52,681 nt of DNA. Origin: Clostridiales bacterium (GTDB lineage: Bacteria > Bacillota > Clostridia > Lachnospirales > Lachnospiraceae). Position 1 is the first letter of the stretch. Each line of letters begins with the position of its first letter. The notes beneath the pieces are model-generated. The model was not told the DNA's origin, made no database searches, and saw nothing but the letters and a program-made list of their open reading frames with translations. Made by a program: the position numbers and the translations under genes. The stretch lies in the NCBI GenBank assembly GCA_012839295.1, contig DUNO01000019.1, forward strand, positions 1-52,681, read 5' to 3'. Shown in pieces: positions 6,360-13,505 of the stretch.

Positions 6360-9002
6360 ATGAAGTACTATCTTGAGCAAGTGGAAGAAGTATTAAAGGT
6401 TGTGAACAGCAAGACAACAGGGCTATCCGATTCAGAAGCAGGGCTTCGGTTGGAGAAGAACGGGAAGAACAAATTGGCGGAGGCTAAGAAGGACGGTTTA
6501 ATTAAGCGCTTCCTATCCCAATTGACTGACCCGATGATCATCATTTTACTCGCAGCTGCATTTATTTCCGGGCTGACATCCCTTTATGCAGGGGAATCCT
6601 TTGCTGATGTTTTCATTATTCTCTTTGTGGTTATCGTAAATGCGGTTTTGGGTGTTTACCAGGAGAATAAGGCAGAGAAAGCAATCGAGGCATTGCAGGA
6701 GATGGCGGCGGCCACCAGCAAGGTATTACGTGGCGGCAGTATAAAGAATGTCAAGAGTGAGGAGCTGGTAGTCGGTGATGTGGTTCTTCTGGAAGCAGGA
6801 GATGCGGTACCGGCGGATTGCCGTATTTTTGAAAGTGCAAGCTTAAAGATTGAGGAAGCGGCCCTTACGGGTGAATCTGTCCCTGTCAATAAGGTGATGG
6901 AGCTGCTTTCCTTAAAGAGCGGCGAAAAGGAAGTTTCCCTGGGAGACAGAAAGAACATGGCATATATGGGAAGCACCGTTGTATATGGCCGTGGTAAGGC
7001 AGTGGTAGTTGCAACCGGAATGGACACGGAGATGGGTAAGATTGCAGATGCTATTGCCCAGACCCAGGAAAATGAGACACCCCTGCAGATTAAATTAAAA
7101 CAGCTTAGCAAGATACTCAGCATCCTTGTTATTGGGATCTGTATCTTTATCTTTGCCTTTAGCTTAATCCGTTCCGGTGATTTTAGCGGAGCGGTTATCC
7201 TGGAAACCTTCATGGTAGCCGTAAGCCTGGCAGTTGCTGCGATTCCCGAGGGACTTGCGGCTGTAGTGACGATTGTTCTTTCCATTGGTGTTACGAACAT
7301 GAGCAAGCGTAATGCGGTGATCCGCCGTCTGACCGCAGTTGAGACCCTGGGATGTACCCAGATTATCTGTAGCGACAAGACGGGAACCCTGACCCAGAAT
7401 AAGATGACCGTAGTGGACCACTATGCTGATGATGAAGCTTTGCTTGCGAAGGCAATGGCCCTATGCTGTGATGCCGAGCTGGAAAATGGGGCGGCTGTCG
7501 GTGAGCCGACAGAATGTGCCCTGGTAAATTACGCGGCGGCCTTACAGCTGTTAAAACCGGAATTGAAAAAGGCGTATCCCCGTATCGGTGAGGCACCCTT
7601 TGATTCCAGCCGTAAGATGATGTCTACGGTGCATCAGGATGGGGAGGAAATCATCCAGTTTACGAAAGGTGCACCGGATGAGGTACTCCGCTTATGTACT
7701 TCCTATCTTGAGGGCGGTGAGATGCGTCCTATGACGGAAGAGAAGCGTGGGCAAATTTTGAAAGAGAATAAGAGAATGGCGGATAAGGCTCTCCGTGTTC
7801 TGGCAGCAGCCTGTTATAACCATAGGGAGGTGCCCGCCGAATTCTCACCGGAAAGCCTGGAGCATGACCTGGTATTTATCGGCTTGACCGGTATGATAGA
7901 TCCGGTACGGCCGGAGGTAATTGACGCCATCAAGGAATGCCGCACGGCGGGAATCCACCCGATTATGATCACTGGTGACCATAAGGATACGGCGGTAGCG
8001 ATCGCATCGGAGATCGGAATTATAGACAACCCTGGTCAGGCAATCACAGGTGCACAGTTAAATGAGATATCTGATGAGGAGCTGGACCGGACAATCCAAA
8101 ATTATGGAGTATATGCTCGTGTACAGCCAGAGCATAAGGTACGTATCGTAAATGCCTGGAAGAAGAAGGACATGATAACGGCGATGACCGGTGACGGCGT
8201 CAATGATGCACCTTCCATCAAGAGTGCGGATATTGGTGTCGGCATGGGTATCACCGGAACGGATGTTACGAAGAACGTTGCGGATATGGTACTTGCAGAT
8301 GATAATTTTGCCACCATCGTATCTGCGGTGGAAGAGGGAAGACGTATTTATGACAACATCCGTAAGGCGATCCAGTTCCTGTTATCTTCCAATTTAAGTG
8401 AAGTGCTTTCCATTTTTGTTGCTACCGTATTAGGCTTTACAGTTATGAAGCCGGTGCATATTTTATGGATTAACTTAATCACAGACTGTTTCCCTGCCCT
8501 TGCCCTAGGCATGGAAAAGGGAGAAAAGGACCTGATGGAACGTAAGCCCAGATCCTCCAGGGAAGGCATTTTCTCCGGCGGCGTCGGCTTTGACGTAATA
8601 TATCAGGGAGCCATGGTAAGTGTGCTCACCTTAGCCGCATATTTGATCGGACATTTCATAGAATCCGGAAGGTGGGAATTTGTTAACAGTGCGGATGGTA
8701 TGACGATGGCATTCTTAACGATGAGTATGGCAGAAATCTTCCACAGCTTTAATATGAGAAGCCAGAGGGGTACAATCTTCCGTATGAACACCCGGAATAT
8801 GACGTTGATCGGGGCGATGGTAATCAGCTTTGTGCTTACGACAGCAGTAATTTATATTCCGTTCTTCCGTGAAATCTTTGATTTTGAGCATATCAGCTTA
8901 ACAGAGTATGCTATTGCAATGCTGCTGGCCATCAGCGTTATTCCGATTGTTGAGGTCGTAAAGGCAATTCAGAGGGCAGCTGCAAAAAGTAAAGCAAATT
9001 AG
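6360..9002 (+). CDS. P-type cation ATPase (type IIA, Ca2+/Mn2+ exporting)
   Basis: This full-length 880-residue P2A-type ATPase has the cation ATPase N-terminal segment, then LTGES (about 169-173) in the actuator domain, PEGL in membrane helix 4, the phosphorylation motif CSDKTGTLTQNK with Asp339, MITGDHKDTA, and TGDGVNDAPSIKSADIGVGM. The transport residues look like a SERCA-type site: AAIPEGL in helix 4, SSNLSEV in helix 5 and NLITDCFPALALG in helix 6. Family knowledge suggests Ca2+ or Mn2+ export. The Mn2+-sensing riboswitch in its leader makes Mn2+ detoxification the better guess, as for Lactococcus YoaB. It is transcribed alone and ends at a bidirectional terminator. Confidence 0.93.
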   Translation: MKYYLEQVEEVLKVVNSKTTGLSDSEAGLRLEKNGKNKLAEAKKDGLIKRFLSQLTDPMIIILLAAAFISGLTSLYAGESFADVFIILFVVIVNAVLGVYQENKAEKAIEALQEMAAATSKVLRGGSIKNVKSEELVVGDVVLLEAGDAVPADCRIFESASLKIEEAALTGESVPVNKVMELLSLKSGEKEVSLGDRKNMAYMGSTVVYGRGKAVVVATGMDTEMGKIADAIAQTQENETPLQIKLKQLSKILSILVIGICIFIFAFSLIRSGDFSGAVILETFMVAVSLAVAAIPEGLAAVVTIVLSIGVTNMSKRNAVIRRLTAVETLGCTQIICSDKTGTLTQNKMTVVDHYADDEALLAKAMALCCDAELENGAAVGEPTECALVNYAAALQLLKPELKKAYPRIGEAPFDSSRKMMSTVHQDGEEIIQFTKGAPDEVLRLCTSYLEGGEMRPMTEEKRGQILKENKRMADKALRVLAAACYNHREVPAEFSPESLEHDLVFIGLTGMIDPVRPEVIDAIKECRTAGIHPIMITGDHKDTAVAIASEIGIIDNPGQAITGAQLNEISDEELDRTIQNYGVYARVQPEHKVRIVNAWKKKDMITAMTGDGVNDAPSIKSADIGVGMGITGTDVTKNVADMVLADDNFATIVSAVEEGRRIYDNIRKAIQFLLSSNLSEVLSIFVATVLGFTVMKPVHILWINLITDCFPALALGMEKGEKDLMERKPRSSREGIFSGGVGFDVIYQGAMVSVLTLAAYLIGHFIESGRWEFVNSADGMTMAFLTMSMAEIFHSFNMRSQRGTIFRMNTRNMTLIGAMVISFVLTTAVIYIPFFREIFDFEHISLTEYAIAMLLAISVIPIVEVVKAIQRAAAKSKAN

Positions 9003-9066
9003 TAGTTGGTTGATTAAAAGTATTGATAAAATAAGCTTATTCCAATTATTTGCGCCTATAAAAAGG

Positions 9067-9099
9067 AAATGCCCCAGGAAGTGATTTTCTGGGGCATTT
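9067..9099. terminator. Bidirectional terminator between convergent genes
   Basis: AAATGCCCCAG (9067-9077) and CTGGGGCATTT (9089-9099) form a perfect 11-base stem with flanking A and T runs on both sides. It serves the ATPase on the plus strand and the small gene ending at 9104 on the minus strand. Confidence 0.88.
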
Positions 9100-9103
9100 T
9101 CTT

Positions 9104-9256
9104 CTACTTCTTATTGTTTTGATAATTATCTCCTTGGCGCCCAAACACCGCACGGGCACTTTCAGCCTGGGGATCATGCTTAATGTGTTTGGAATGAAAG
9201 GTTCCGTCTTCCTTTTTATTATTCTTTGTACTTTTCATTTTATTATTATCTGCCAT
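9104..9256 (-). CDS. Small basic hydrophilic protein, 50 residues
   Basis: The reading frame encodes 50 residues. A Lys/Asn-rich start (MADNNKMKSTKNNKKEDG) is followed by a conserved-looking core, FHSKHIKHDPQAESARAVFG. The start has a strong AGGAGG 7 to 8 bases upstream, and the stop abuts the bidirectional terminator, both typical of a real gene. The core HIKHDPQAESARA resembles, from memory, a small clostridial family labelled CPC_1213; that match is not verified. Function is unknown. It is probably cytoplasmic, with no membrane segment or signal. Confidence 0.72.
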   Translation of the reverse strand: MADNNKMKSTKNNKKEDGTFHSKHIKHDPQAESARAVFGRQGDNYQNNKK

Positions 9257-9440
9257 CTTGCGACCTCCTGATAAACTATAGACTCTACATTCATTAGTAT
9301 AGCTTCATCATCTAAAACTAATTCATAGATGGCATATTAAATGTCCGTAATGGACTGGTAATTAAATATCTAGTTGGAGGGCTTGGTAAAAATGATATTG
9401 CCTCTAATAATTTTTCTGTATTAATAATGGTCATAATGAT

Positions 9441-9632
9441 TTAGAGAACTGCTTCAATTGTAATCGTGCCTTCCAATGACTGGATTTGTTCATTGCCGGA
9501 TGTTGCCTGTCCCAACTCATACAGGCTATTGTTGGGGCTGTAGCTACCGAAAAACATGACTACATCTGCCCATGGTGCATAATATGCTAGTGTTCCTACC
9601 TCTCCGCCGGCTCTTGGGGTATCCGGAATGCT
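9441..9632 (-). pseudogene. Cyclophilin-like protein, C-terminal fragment
   Basis: The last 63 codons of a cyclophilin-like fold protein remain: IPDTPRAGGEVGTLAYYAPW, then DVVMFFGSYSPNN, YELGQATSGNEQIQSLEG, ending ITIEAVL and a stop. The N-terminal half is missing. The fragment runs directly out of the first codons of an aldo/keto reductase in another frame, so the two are remnants joined by a deletion. Such small proteins often neighbour aldo/keto reductases and C-S lyases in LysR-linked oxidoreductase clusters (context knowledge). Confidence 0.75.
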
Positions 9633-9724
9633 TCCTGTTCGTCTGTCACATAGCCAAAGTTCATGGTTCCAAGACAGAGGCGGCTGACCTTCAGTCCAGA
9701 TCTTCCTAAATTTACATATTGCAT
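9596..9724 (-). pseudogene. Aldo/keto reductase, N-terminal fragment
   Basis: The frame begins MQYVNLGRSGLKVSRLCLGT followed by MNFGYVTDE, the unmistakable start of an aldo/keto reductase of about 330 residues. After about 32 residues it runs into unrelated sequence and stops at 9596. AGGAGG precedes the start, so the stub may still be translated. The sequence after the break is the cyclophilin-like fragment in a different frame, so roughly 0.9 kb or more of reductase plus part of the next gene appears deleted. Confidence 0.8.
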
Positions 9725-9761
9725 TTTTGTATCTCCTCCTTATAAATAATTTTTGCCAAAA

Positions 9762-10964
9762 TCAATTCGCAAGATTAAAAAAGCGGGGGTCTTTTTCAGC
9801 AAGCTCTTCATAACGCTGAACACCTTGTTTTAATCTTTCCAGCCCATCCAGAACCCGGCTTTGCTGGGTGCCGAGGTTCATTCGGAGAAAGGCTGCCCCA
9901 TTCTGTCCGTAAGCCGAGCCGGATGACAAATTCAATCCAGTTTCACTTCGGAGCACATCGCACAATCGGTCTGTGTCATTGGTAATCCGGTGACAATCCA
10001 TCCAGAGAAGATAGGTTGCTTTGGACTGGATAACCCGTATCTGAGGGATGTGTTGGAAAATATATTCTGCTGCGATGCTCTTATTTTCCTTAATATATTC
10101 TCTTAATTCGTCCAACCATGTCTCTCCTTGGGTAAAAGCTGCAATAGTAGCCTCCATGGCGAAGGCGTTTGGCTCTGCCACCTCGTCAGTGTTCAGACCC
10201 CGGTTGACCTTATGGCGAATGTAGGGGGTTGGAACCACTACGCTGGCGGCCTGCAGCCCAGCCAAGTTAAATGCCTTAGAGGGGGCAATACAGGTGATGC
10301 TGTTTTCGGCGCATATGGATGATACCGAGGCGAAAGGGTTATATTCTACTCCGGGGTCGGTGAGGTCACAGTGGATTTCATCGGAAAGCACCAGTACCTG
10401 GTATTTTGCACACAATTCACCGATCCGGGAGAGGGTAGCTCTGTCCCATACCTTGCCGATTGGGTTATGGGGGTTGCATAAGATCATCAGTGTGGTTTGT
10501 GGTTCGGCCAGCTTATGCTCTAAATCTTCAAAATCAATGCTGTATTCACCGTCCTTATAAATCAGCCTATTTTCCAGGAGGTTTCGTCCGTTGTTTCGTA
10601 TGGAATTATAGAAGATGTTATAAACTGGGGGCTGGATCAGCACGTTTTCACCCACATCGGTCATCTTCCTGACGATGGAGGAAATGGCTGGCACTACACC
10701 GGTGGCAAAGAGAATCCAATCCAGTTCCATGGGAAACTGGTGCCGTCTACTCCACCAACTACTCACAGCCTGACGGTATTCATCAGGCACGACGGTATAG
10801 CCAAATATTCCTCTGTCAACTTTTCGGTGCAGAGCCTCCAGCACAGCAGGAGCGGTTTCAAAGTCCATATCGGCCACCCACATGGGAAGCTCATTTTCAC
10901 CTACGTCCCACTTCATGGAAAAGGAGCCGCGGCGGTCTGTTACTTTATCAAAGGCATGCGACAC
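9762..10964 (-). CDS. PLP-dependent C-S lyase/aminotransferase, MalY/PatB type
   Basis: This 400-residue fold-type I PLP enzyme belongs to the MalY/PatB cystathionine beta-lyase family, which splits C-S bonds of cystathionine or related thioethers in the cytoplasm. The family start DRRGSFSMKWD, then LPMWVADMDFE, is clear. The PLP lysine is Lys230 in APSKAFNLAGLQ. NPHNPIGKVW and LSDEIHCDL are the substrate and cofactor loops, and the Arg near the C-terminus sits in FLRMNLGTQ. The gene overlaps the end of the DUF3737 gene by 17 bases, so the two are co-transcribed. Function in regulation (as for MalY) or detoxification is also possible. Confidence 0.9.
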   Translation of the reverse strand: MSHAFDKVTDRRGSFSMKWDVGENELPMWVADMDFETAPAVLEALHRKVDRGIFGYTVVPDEYRQAVSSWWSRRHQFPMELDWILFATGVVPAISSIVRKMTDVGENVLIQPPVYNIFYNSIRNNGRNLLENRLIYKDGEYSIDFEDLEHKLAEPQTTLMILCNPHNPIGKVWDRATLSRIGELCAKYQVLVLSDEIHCDLTDPGVEYNPFASVSSICAENSITCIAPSKAFNLAGLQAASVVVPTPYIRHKVNRGLNTDEVAEPNAFAMEATIAAFTQGETWLDELREYIKENKSIAAEYIFQHIPQIRVIQSKATYLLWMDCHRITNDTDRLCDVLRSETGLNLSSGSAYGQNGAAFLRMNLGTQQSRVLDGLERLKQGVQRYEELAEKDPRFFNLAN

Positions 10965-11811
10965 GTTTCACACCTCCCAAGGTAATACAGGTGTTGTTCG
11001 GATCAATCTGCGGATCATCAAAGATGATTTCACCGATTTCTTTTGCACGGATTACACCGCTGATAGGGTTTTTCACGCTGTCGATGGTGGTAGTGACATC
11101 CGCCGAAATATTTTTGCAGTATTCAAAGGCCAGATTTGTTTTCAGCAAACGGCAATTTTTCAGCGTCAAGCCGTCGATGTAGCAGAAGCCCTGCAAGCTC
11201 TCAATGGTGCAATTTACAAAGGTTAGGTTGCGGGAATTCCACCCAATATATTCCCCAGTGATAAAGGAATCAGAAACGACCACATTTTCACAATTCCAAA
11301 ATGCATCCTTGGACAACAGCTTGGCTTCCGTGATTTCTATGTTTTTACAGCCGTCGAAGGAGTAGTTTCCGGCAAGGCGGAAGTTCTTTGCTTTTATATT
11401 GGAAGCGTTCATGGCGAAATAGTCACCCTTTGCGCTTACATCATTCAGTGACACGCCATCACACATCCAAAATGTCTCACTGGCATTTGGCATATCCACG
11501 TGGTCAAGGCTAATGTTGGTGGATCGGCGGAAGGTTTTAGGTGCCTCAATCGTGGTGTGGCTGATATGGATCTGATCCGTATACCAGATACCGGCTCTGG
11601 CACCGTCCAACAGGACACTGTCATGGACATTGGCATTTTTACTGTACCAAAGAGGGTATTTCCACTTGAAAATGCTTTGTTCTACCTCAATATTTTTAGA
11701 TTCCTTGAGAGGGGATTCTCCATCCTCAAAAATAGAATGATGGATTGTAAGCTCCCATCCCCCAAAAAGTGCACGTTCACCTGTAAAGGTTTGTTCTTTT
11801 ATTGATTTCAT
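10948..11811 (-). CDS. DUF3737 family right-handed repeat protein
   Basis: This 287-residue protein is built of short repeating strands (for example ESKNIEVEQSIF, NISLDHVDMPN, CENVVVSDSFI, SRNLTFVNCTI, DGLTLKNCRLL), suggesting a left- or right-handed beta solenoid. It starts MKSIKEQTFTGERALFGG and carries the FDDPQIDPNN tail of the DUF3737 family. The family's biochemical role is unknown to me. In Firmicutes such proteins sit with C-S lyases and LysR regulators, as here. AGGAGG lies before the start. A separate C-terminal remnant of a second DUF3737 gene exists at 16014-16127. Confidence 0.85.
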   Translation of the reverse strand: MKSIKEQTFTGERALFGGWELTIHHSIFEDGESPLKESKNIEVEQSIFKWKYPLWYSKNANVHDSVLLDGARAGIWYTDQIHISHTTIEAPKTFRRSTNISLDHVDMPNASETFWMCDGVSLNDVSAKGDYFAMNASNIKAKNFRLAGNYSFDGCKNIEITEAKLLSKDAFWNCENVVVSDSFITGEYIGWNSRNLTFVNCTIESLQGFCYIDGLTLKNCRLLKTNLAFEYCKNISADVTTTIDSVKNPISGVIRAKEIGEIIFDDPQIDPNNTCITLGGVKRVACL

Positions 11812-11879
11812 TGTATCGCTTTCCTCCTATCTTGCTATGTCTGAATCTCCAATTTGCTCCCTAACACAAATAAATCGGC

Positions 11880-12101
11880 TCATTTCGTTTTATCCCTCAT
11901 GGAATAAATCAAATAATCCAGGCAGTCCAACTGCTTTTGATATTCATGGATTTTATCCAGGAGGGAGCATCTGTGGCAGGAGAGCAGGCGCAGCTTCTTC
12001 TGTTTGTCTTCAAGCTGAAAGAAATCACCTGCGAAGTCCCTGCTGCATCCTGCATCCAACAGATTTCTATATACTTTTTCATTCTTTTCGTTTTCGGTCA
12101 T
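11880..12101 (-). CDS. Small protein, 73 residues, probably regulatory or structural
   Basis: This 73-residue protein starts MTENEKNEKVYRNLLDAGCS and ends HRCSLLDKIHEYQKQLDCLD followed by YLIYSMRDK. It is predicted to be helical and soluble, with two Cys in CHRC and LDC. It resembles a short family common in clostridia (LLDAGC... LLDxIHxxQKxxDCLDYLIY), whose function I do not know. GAAGG lies before the ATG. It is the first gene of the operon that continues with DUF3737 and the C-S lyase, and its promoter region is a close copy of the one upstream of the LysR gene at 16284. Confidence 0.75.
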   Translation of the reverse strand: MTENEKNEKVYRNLLDAGCSRDFAGDFFQLEDKQKKLRLLSCHRCSLLDKIHEYQKQLDCLDYLIYSMRDKTK

Positions 12102-12240
12102 ATCGTCACCTTCTTGCCGATTATAATCTGTGCATGATAAAACGGGAATGCAATCCTGTCTGTCAATGCCTACGGTTTTTCTTTTGCCACATTGAGAAGT
12201 TTACTTTCTCATGTTCATATTATATCTCTCAAAGCTAAAC

Positions 12241-12289
12241 ATATAAAATACTTATATTTTATGTTTGAACATGCCTAAAAGGCATTATA
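12241..12289. promoter_or_regulatory. Candidate LysR operator, copy 1
   Basis: An AT-rich stretch (ATATAAAATACTTATATTTT) leads into ATGCCTAAAAGGCATTATA, which contains the palindrome TGCCT-AAA-AGGCA at 12272-12284. A close copy with the same spacing lies upstream of the LysR gene (16182-16230). It precedes the leftward small protein/DUF3737/C-S lyase operon. Operator function is inferred from the duplication and the LysR neighbour. Confidence 0.5.
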
Positions 12290-12334
12290 CCCCACAGCAG
12301 CCTAGCAGATGGGTCGATCTCTTAAATAACACAA

Positions 12335-12374
12335 TGTGCTGTCCTGTTCAACCAAAGATGAACGGGACAGCACA
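12335..12374. terminator. Hairpin after the alcohol dehydrogenase fragment
   Basis: The 16-base arms TGTGCTGTCCTGTTCA and TGAACGGGACAGCACA pair with one G-U and an 8-base loop. On the minus strand it follows the dehydrogenase stop at 12389. The T-run is weak, so it may act as a transcript end or stabiliser. Confidence 0.65.
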
Positions 12375-12388
12375 TCAGCTTTTACCTG

Positions 12389-12914
12389 TTATTTCATGCT
12401 GTTTCTTAAAATTTGCATCACATCGTCGCGGTTCAGAACCTTATAGCCACCTTCCATAATAAGTGTGCTGTCAGCAATACCTTCCAACATTTCCTCCGTA
12501 ACCCCAAACTCTGCAATATTCATCACAAGGCCGATTTCCTTCATATAATTTTCCATGCGGTTCAAGCCTTCCATCGCTATCTGCTCATCTGTCTTGCCTG
12601 CCGGATTTACATCCCACACATTCACAGCATATCTTTTAAACTTATGCAATCCCTCTGTCATAATGTATCTGTAATATGGAATAGATACTGCGGAAAGGGT
12701 CATCCCATGCGTAGCATCCGTATGGGCTCCAACTGCCTGCCCAAGCATATGAACCTCCCAATCTGTGGTCTTTCCCATTGCAATCAAGGTATTAAGTGCC
12801 CATGTGGCTGTCCACATAATATTACTTCTTGCCTCATAATCCTCCGGATTTTTCACCGCAGCCCTGGTACTGTCAATCAATGACCGCAGCAATCCCTCTG
12901 CAATGTAATCCGAT
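12389..12914 (-). pseudogene. Iron-containing alcohol dehydrogenase, C-terminal fragment
   Basis: About 170 codons of the C-terminal all-helical domain of a group III iron alcohol dehydrogenase (butanol dehydrogenase type) remain. The frame is open from DYIAEGLLRSL; RSNIMWTATWALNTLIAMG, TDWEVHMLGQAVGAHTDATH (the metal His region) and GMTLSAVSIPYYRY are clear, ending normally at 12389. The full enzyme is about 385 residues, so the N-terminal NAD-binding half is missing. The frame upstream is closed by a stop at about 12915, where unrelated sequence leading to the BlaI/M56 genes begins. This is a truncation scar at the left edge of that insert. Confidence 0.85.
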
Positions 12915-13060
12915 TACTTTTAAAAAAGGCTTGACTTTGCTTAGTTGGTCTGTTTAGTGGGAGTCTCAAAACTGGCGCAAAAGCAAGGTATTTATTTTTT
13001 TCGTTTGTACAGCTACTAAAAGGATCTTCTGCAATTGTCGAAAAAGGTTTACTGTAAGGG

Positions 13061-13089
13061 TTGACATTCATTTAAGGCAGATGTAGAAT
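13061..13089 (+). promoter_or_regulatory. Promoter of the BlaI/M56 operon
   Basis: A consensus TTGACA at 13061-13066, a 17-base spacer and TAGAAT at 13084-13089. Direct repeats GCAATTGTCGAAAAAGG (13031-13047) and GCAATTGTCTTAAAAGG (13100-13116) flank it with 15 of 17 bases identical, and TGTAG occurs at 13082 and 13095. These repeats are candidate BlaI sites, although the classical TACA...TGTA dyad is not obvious. Confidence 0.6.
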
Positions 13090-13126
13090 ATCATTGTAGG
13101 CAATTGTCTTAAAAGGAGTTGATATT

Positions 13127-13504
13127 ATGAGAACAATAAAAAGGCTACCGGACGCGGAGTTTGACATTATGAAAGTGGTGTGGGCAAATGAGCCGCCTAT
13201 CACAACTAATATCATTATGCAGCAGCTTGGAAATGAAAGAGAATGGAAAGCACAGACGGTTATTTCCCTTATGTTGCGGCTGGTGGAGCGCGGCTTCATC
13301 CGAACTGAAAAAAACGGGAAAGAGCGTACCTATTTCCCGCTTATCAACAAGGAGGACTACCTGAAATTTGAAACGGGCGACTTTATGGAGCGTTTTCATG
13401 GGAACTCTTTTGCCAGCTTGGTTGCCACGCTGTATAACGGAAACAAAATAAAGGACAGCGACCTTGACCAACTGGCAAAGTGGCTGAAAGAAAAGAGGGA
13501 TTGA
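13127..13504 (+). CDS. blaI: BlaI/MecI family repressor
   Basis: This 125-residue winged-helix repressor of the BlaI/MecI/CopY family has a DNA-binding domain in the first about 75 residues (LPDAEFDIMKVVWANEPPIT, WKAQTVISLMLRLVERGFI, GKERTYFPLI) and a C-terminal dimerisation tail that includes the region cleaved on induction. AAGGAG lies before the ATG. It lies 1 base upstream of a membrane M56 metallopeptidase gene, the classical BlaI/BlaR1 arrangement in which the peptidase leads to loss of the repressor. No beta-lactamase gene is nearby, so the regulated target may be the operon itself or genes elsewhere. Confidence 0.9.
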   Translation: MRTIKRLPDAEFDIMKVVWANEPPITTNIIMQQLGNEREWKAQTVISLMLRLVERGFIRTEKNGKERTYFPLINKEDYLKFETGDFMERFHGNSFASLVATLYNGNKIKDSDLDQLAKWLKEKRD

Positions 13505-13505
13505 T

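Noticed and set aside
6656-7378. Minus-strand open frame of 240 codons
   Set aside because: It lies inside the P-type ATPase and is rich in Ser, Thr and Ile, as expected from antisense of that gene.
9002-9066. Possible second riboswitch or attenuator after the ATPase
   Set aside because: Only an ordinary terminator stem is present, and nothing matches a known aptamer.
11837-12238. Plus-strand open frame of 133 codons
   Set aside because: It is antisense to the small protein gene, whose start and ribosome site are good, and shows no family signature.
12877-13071. Minus-strand 64-codon frame between the dehydrogenase fragment and blaI
   Set aside because: It has no ribosome site and no recognisable domain, and overlaps the blaI promoter repeats.
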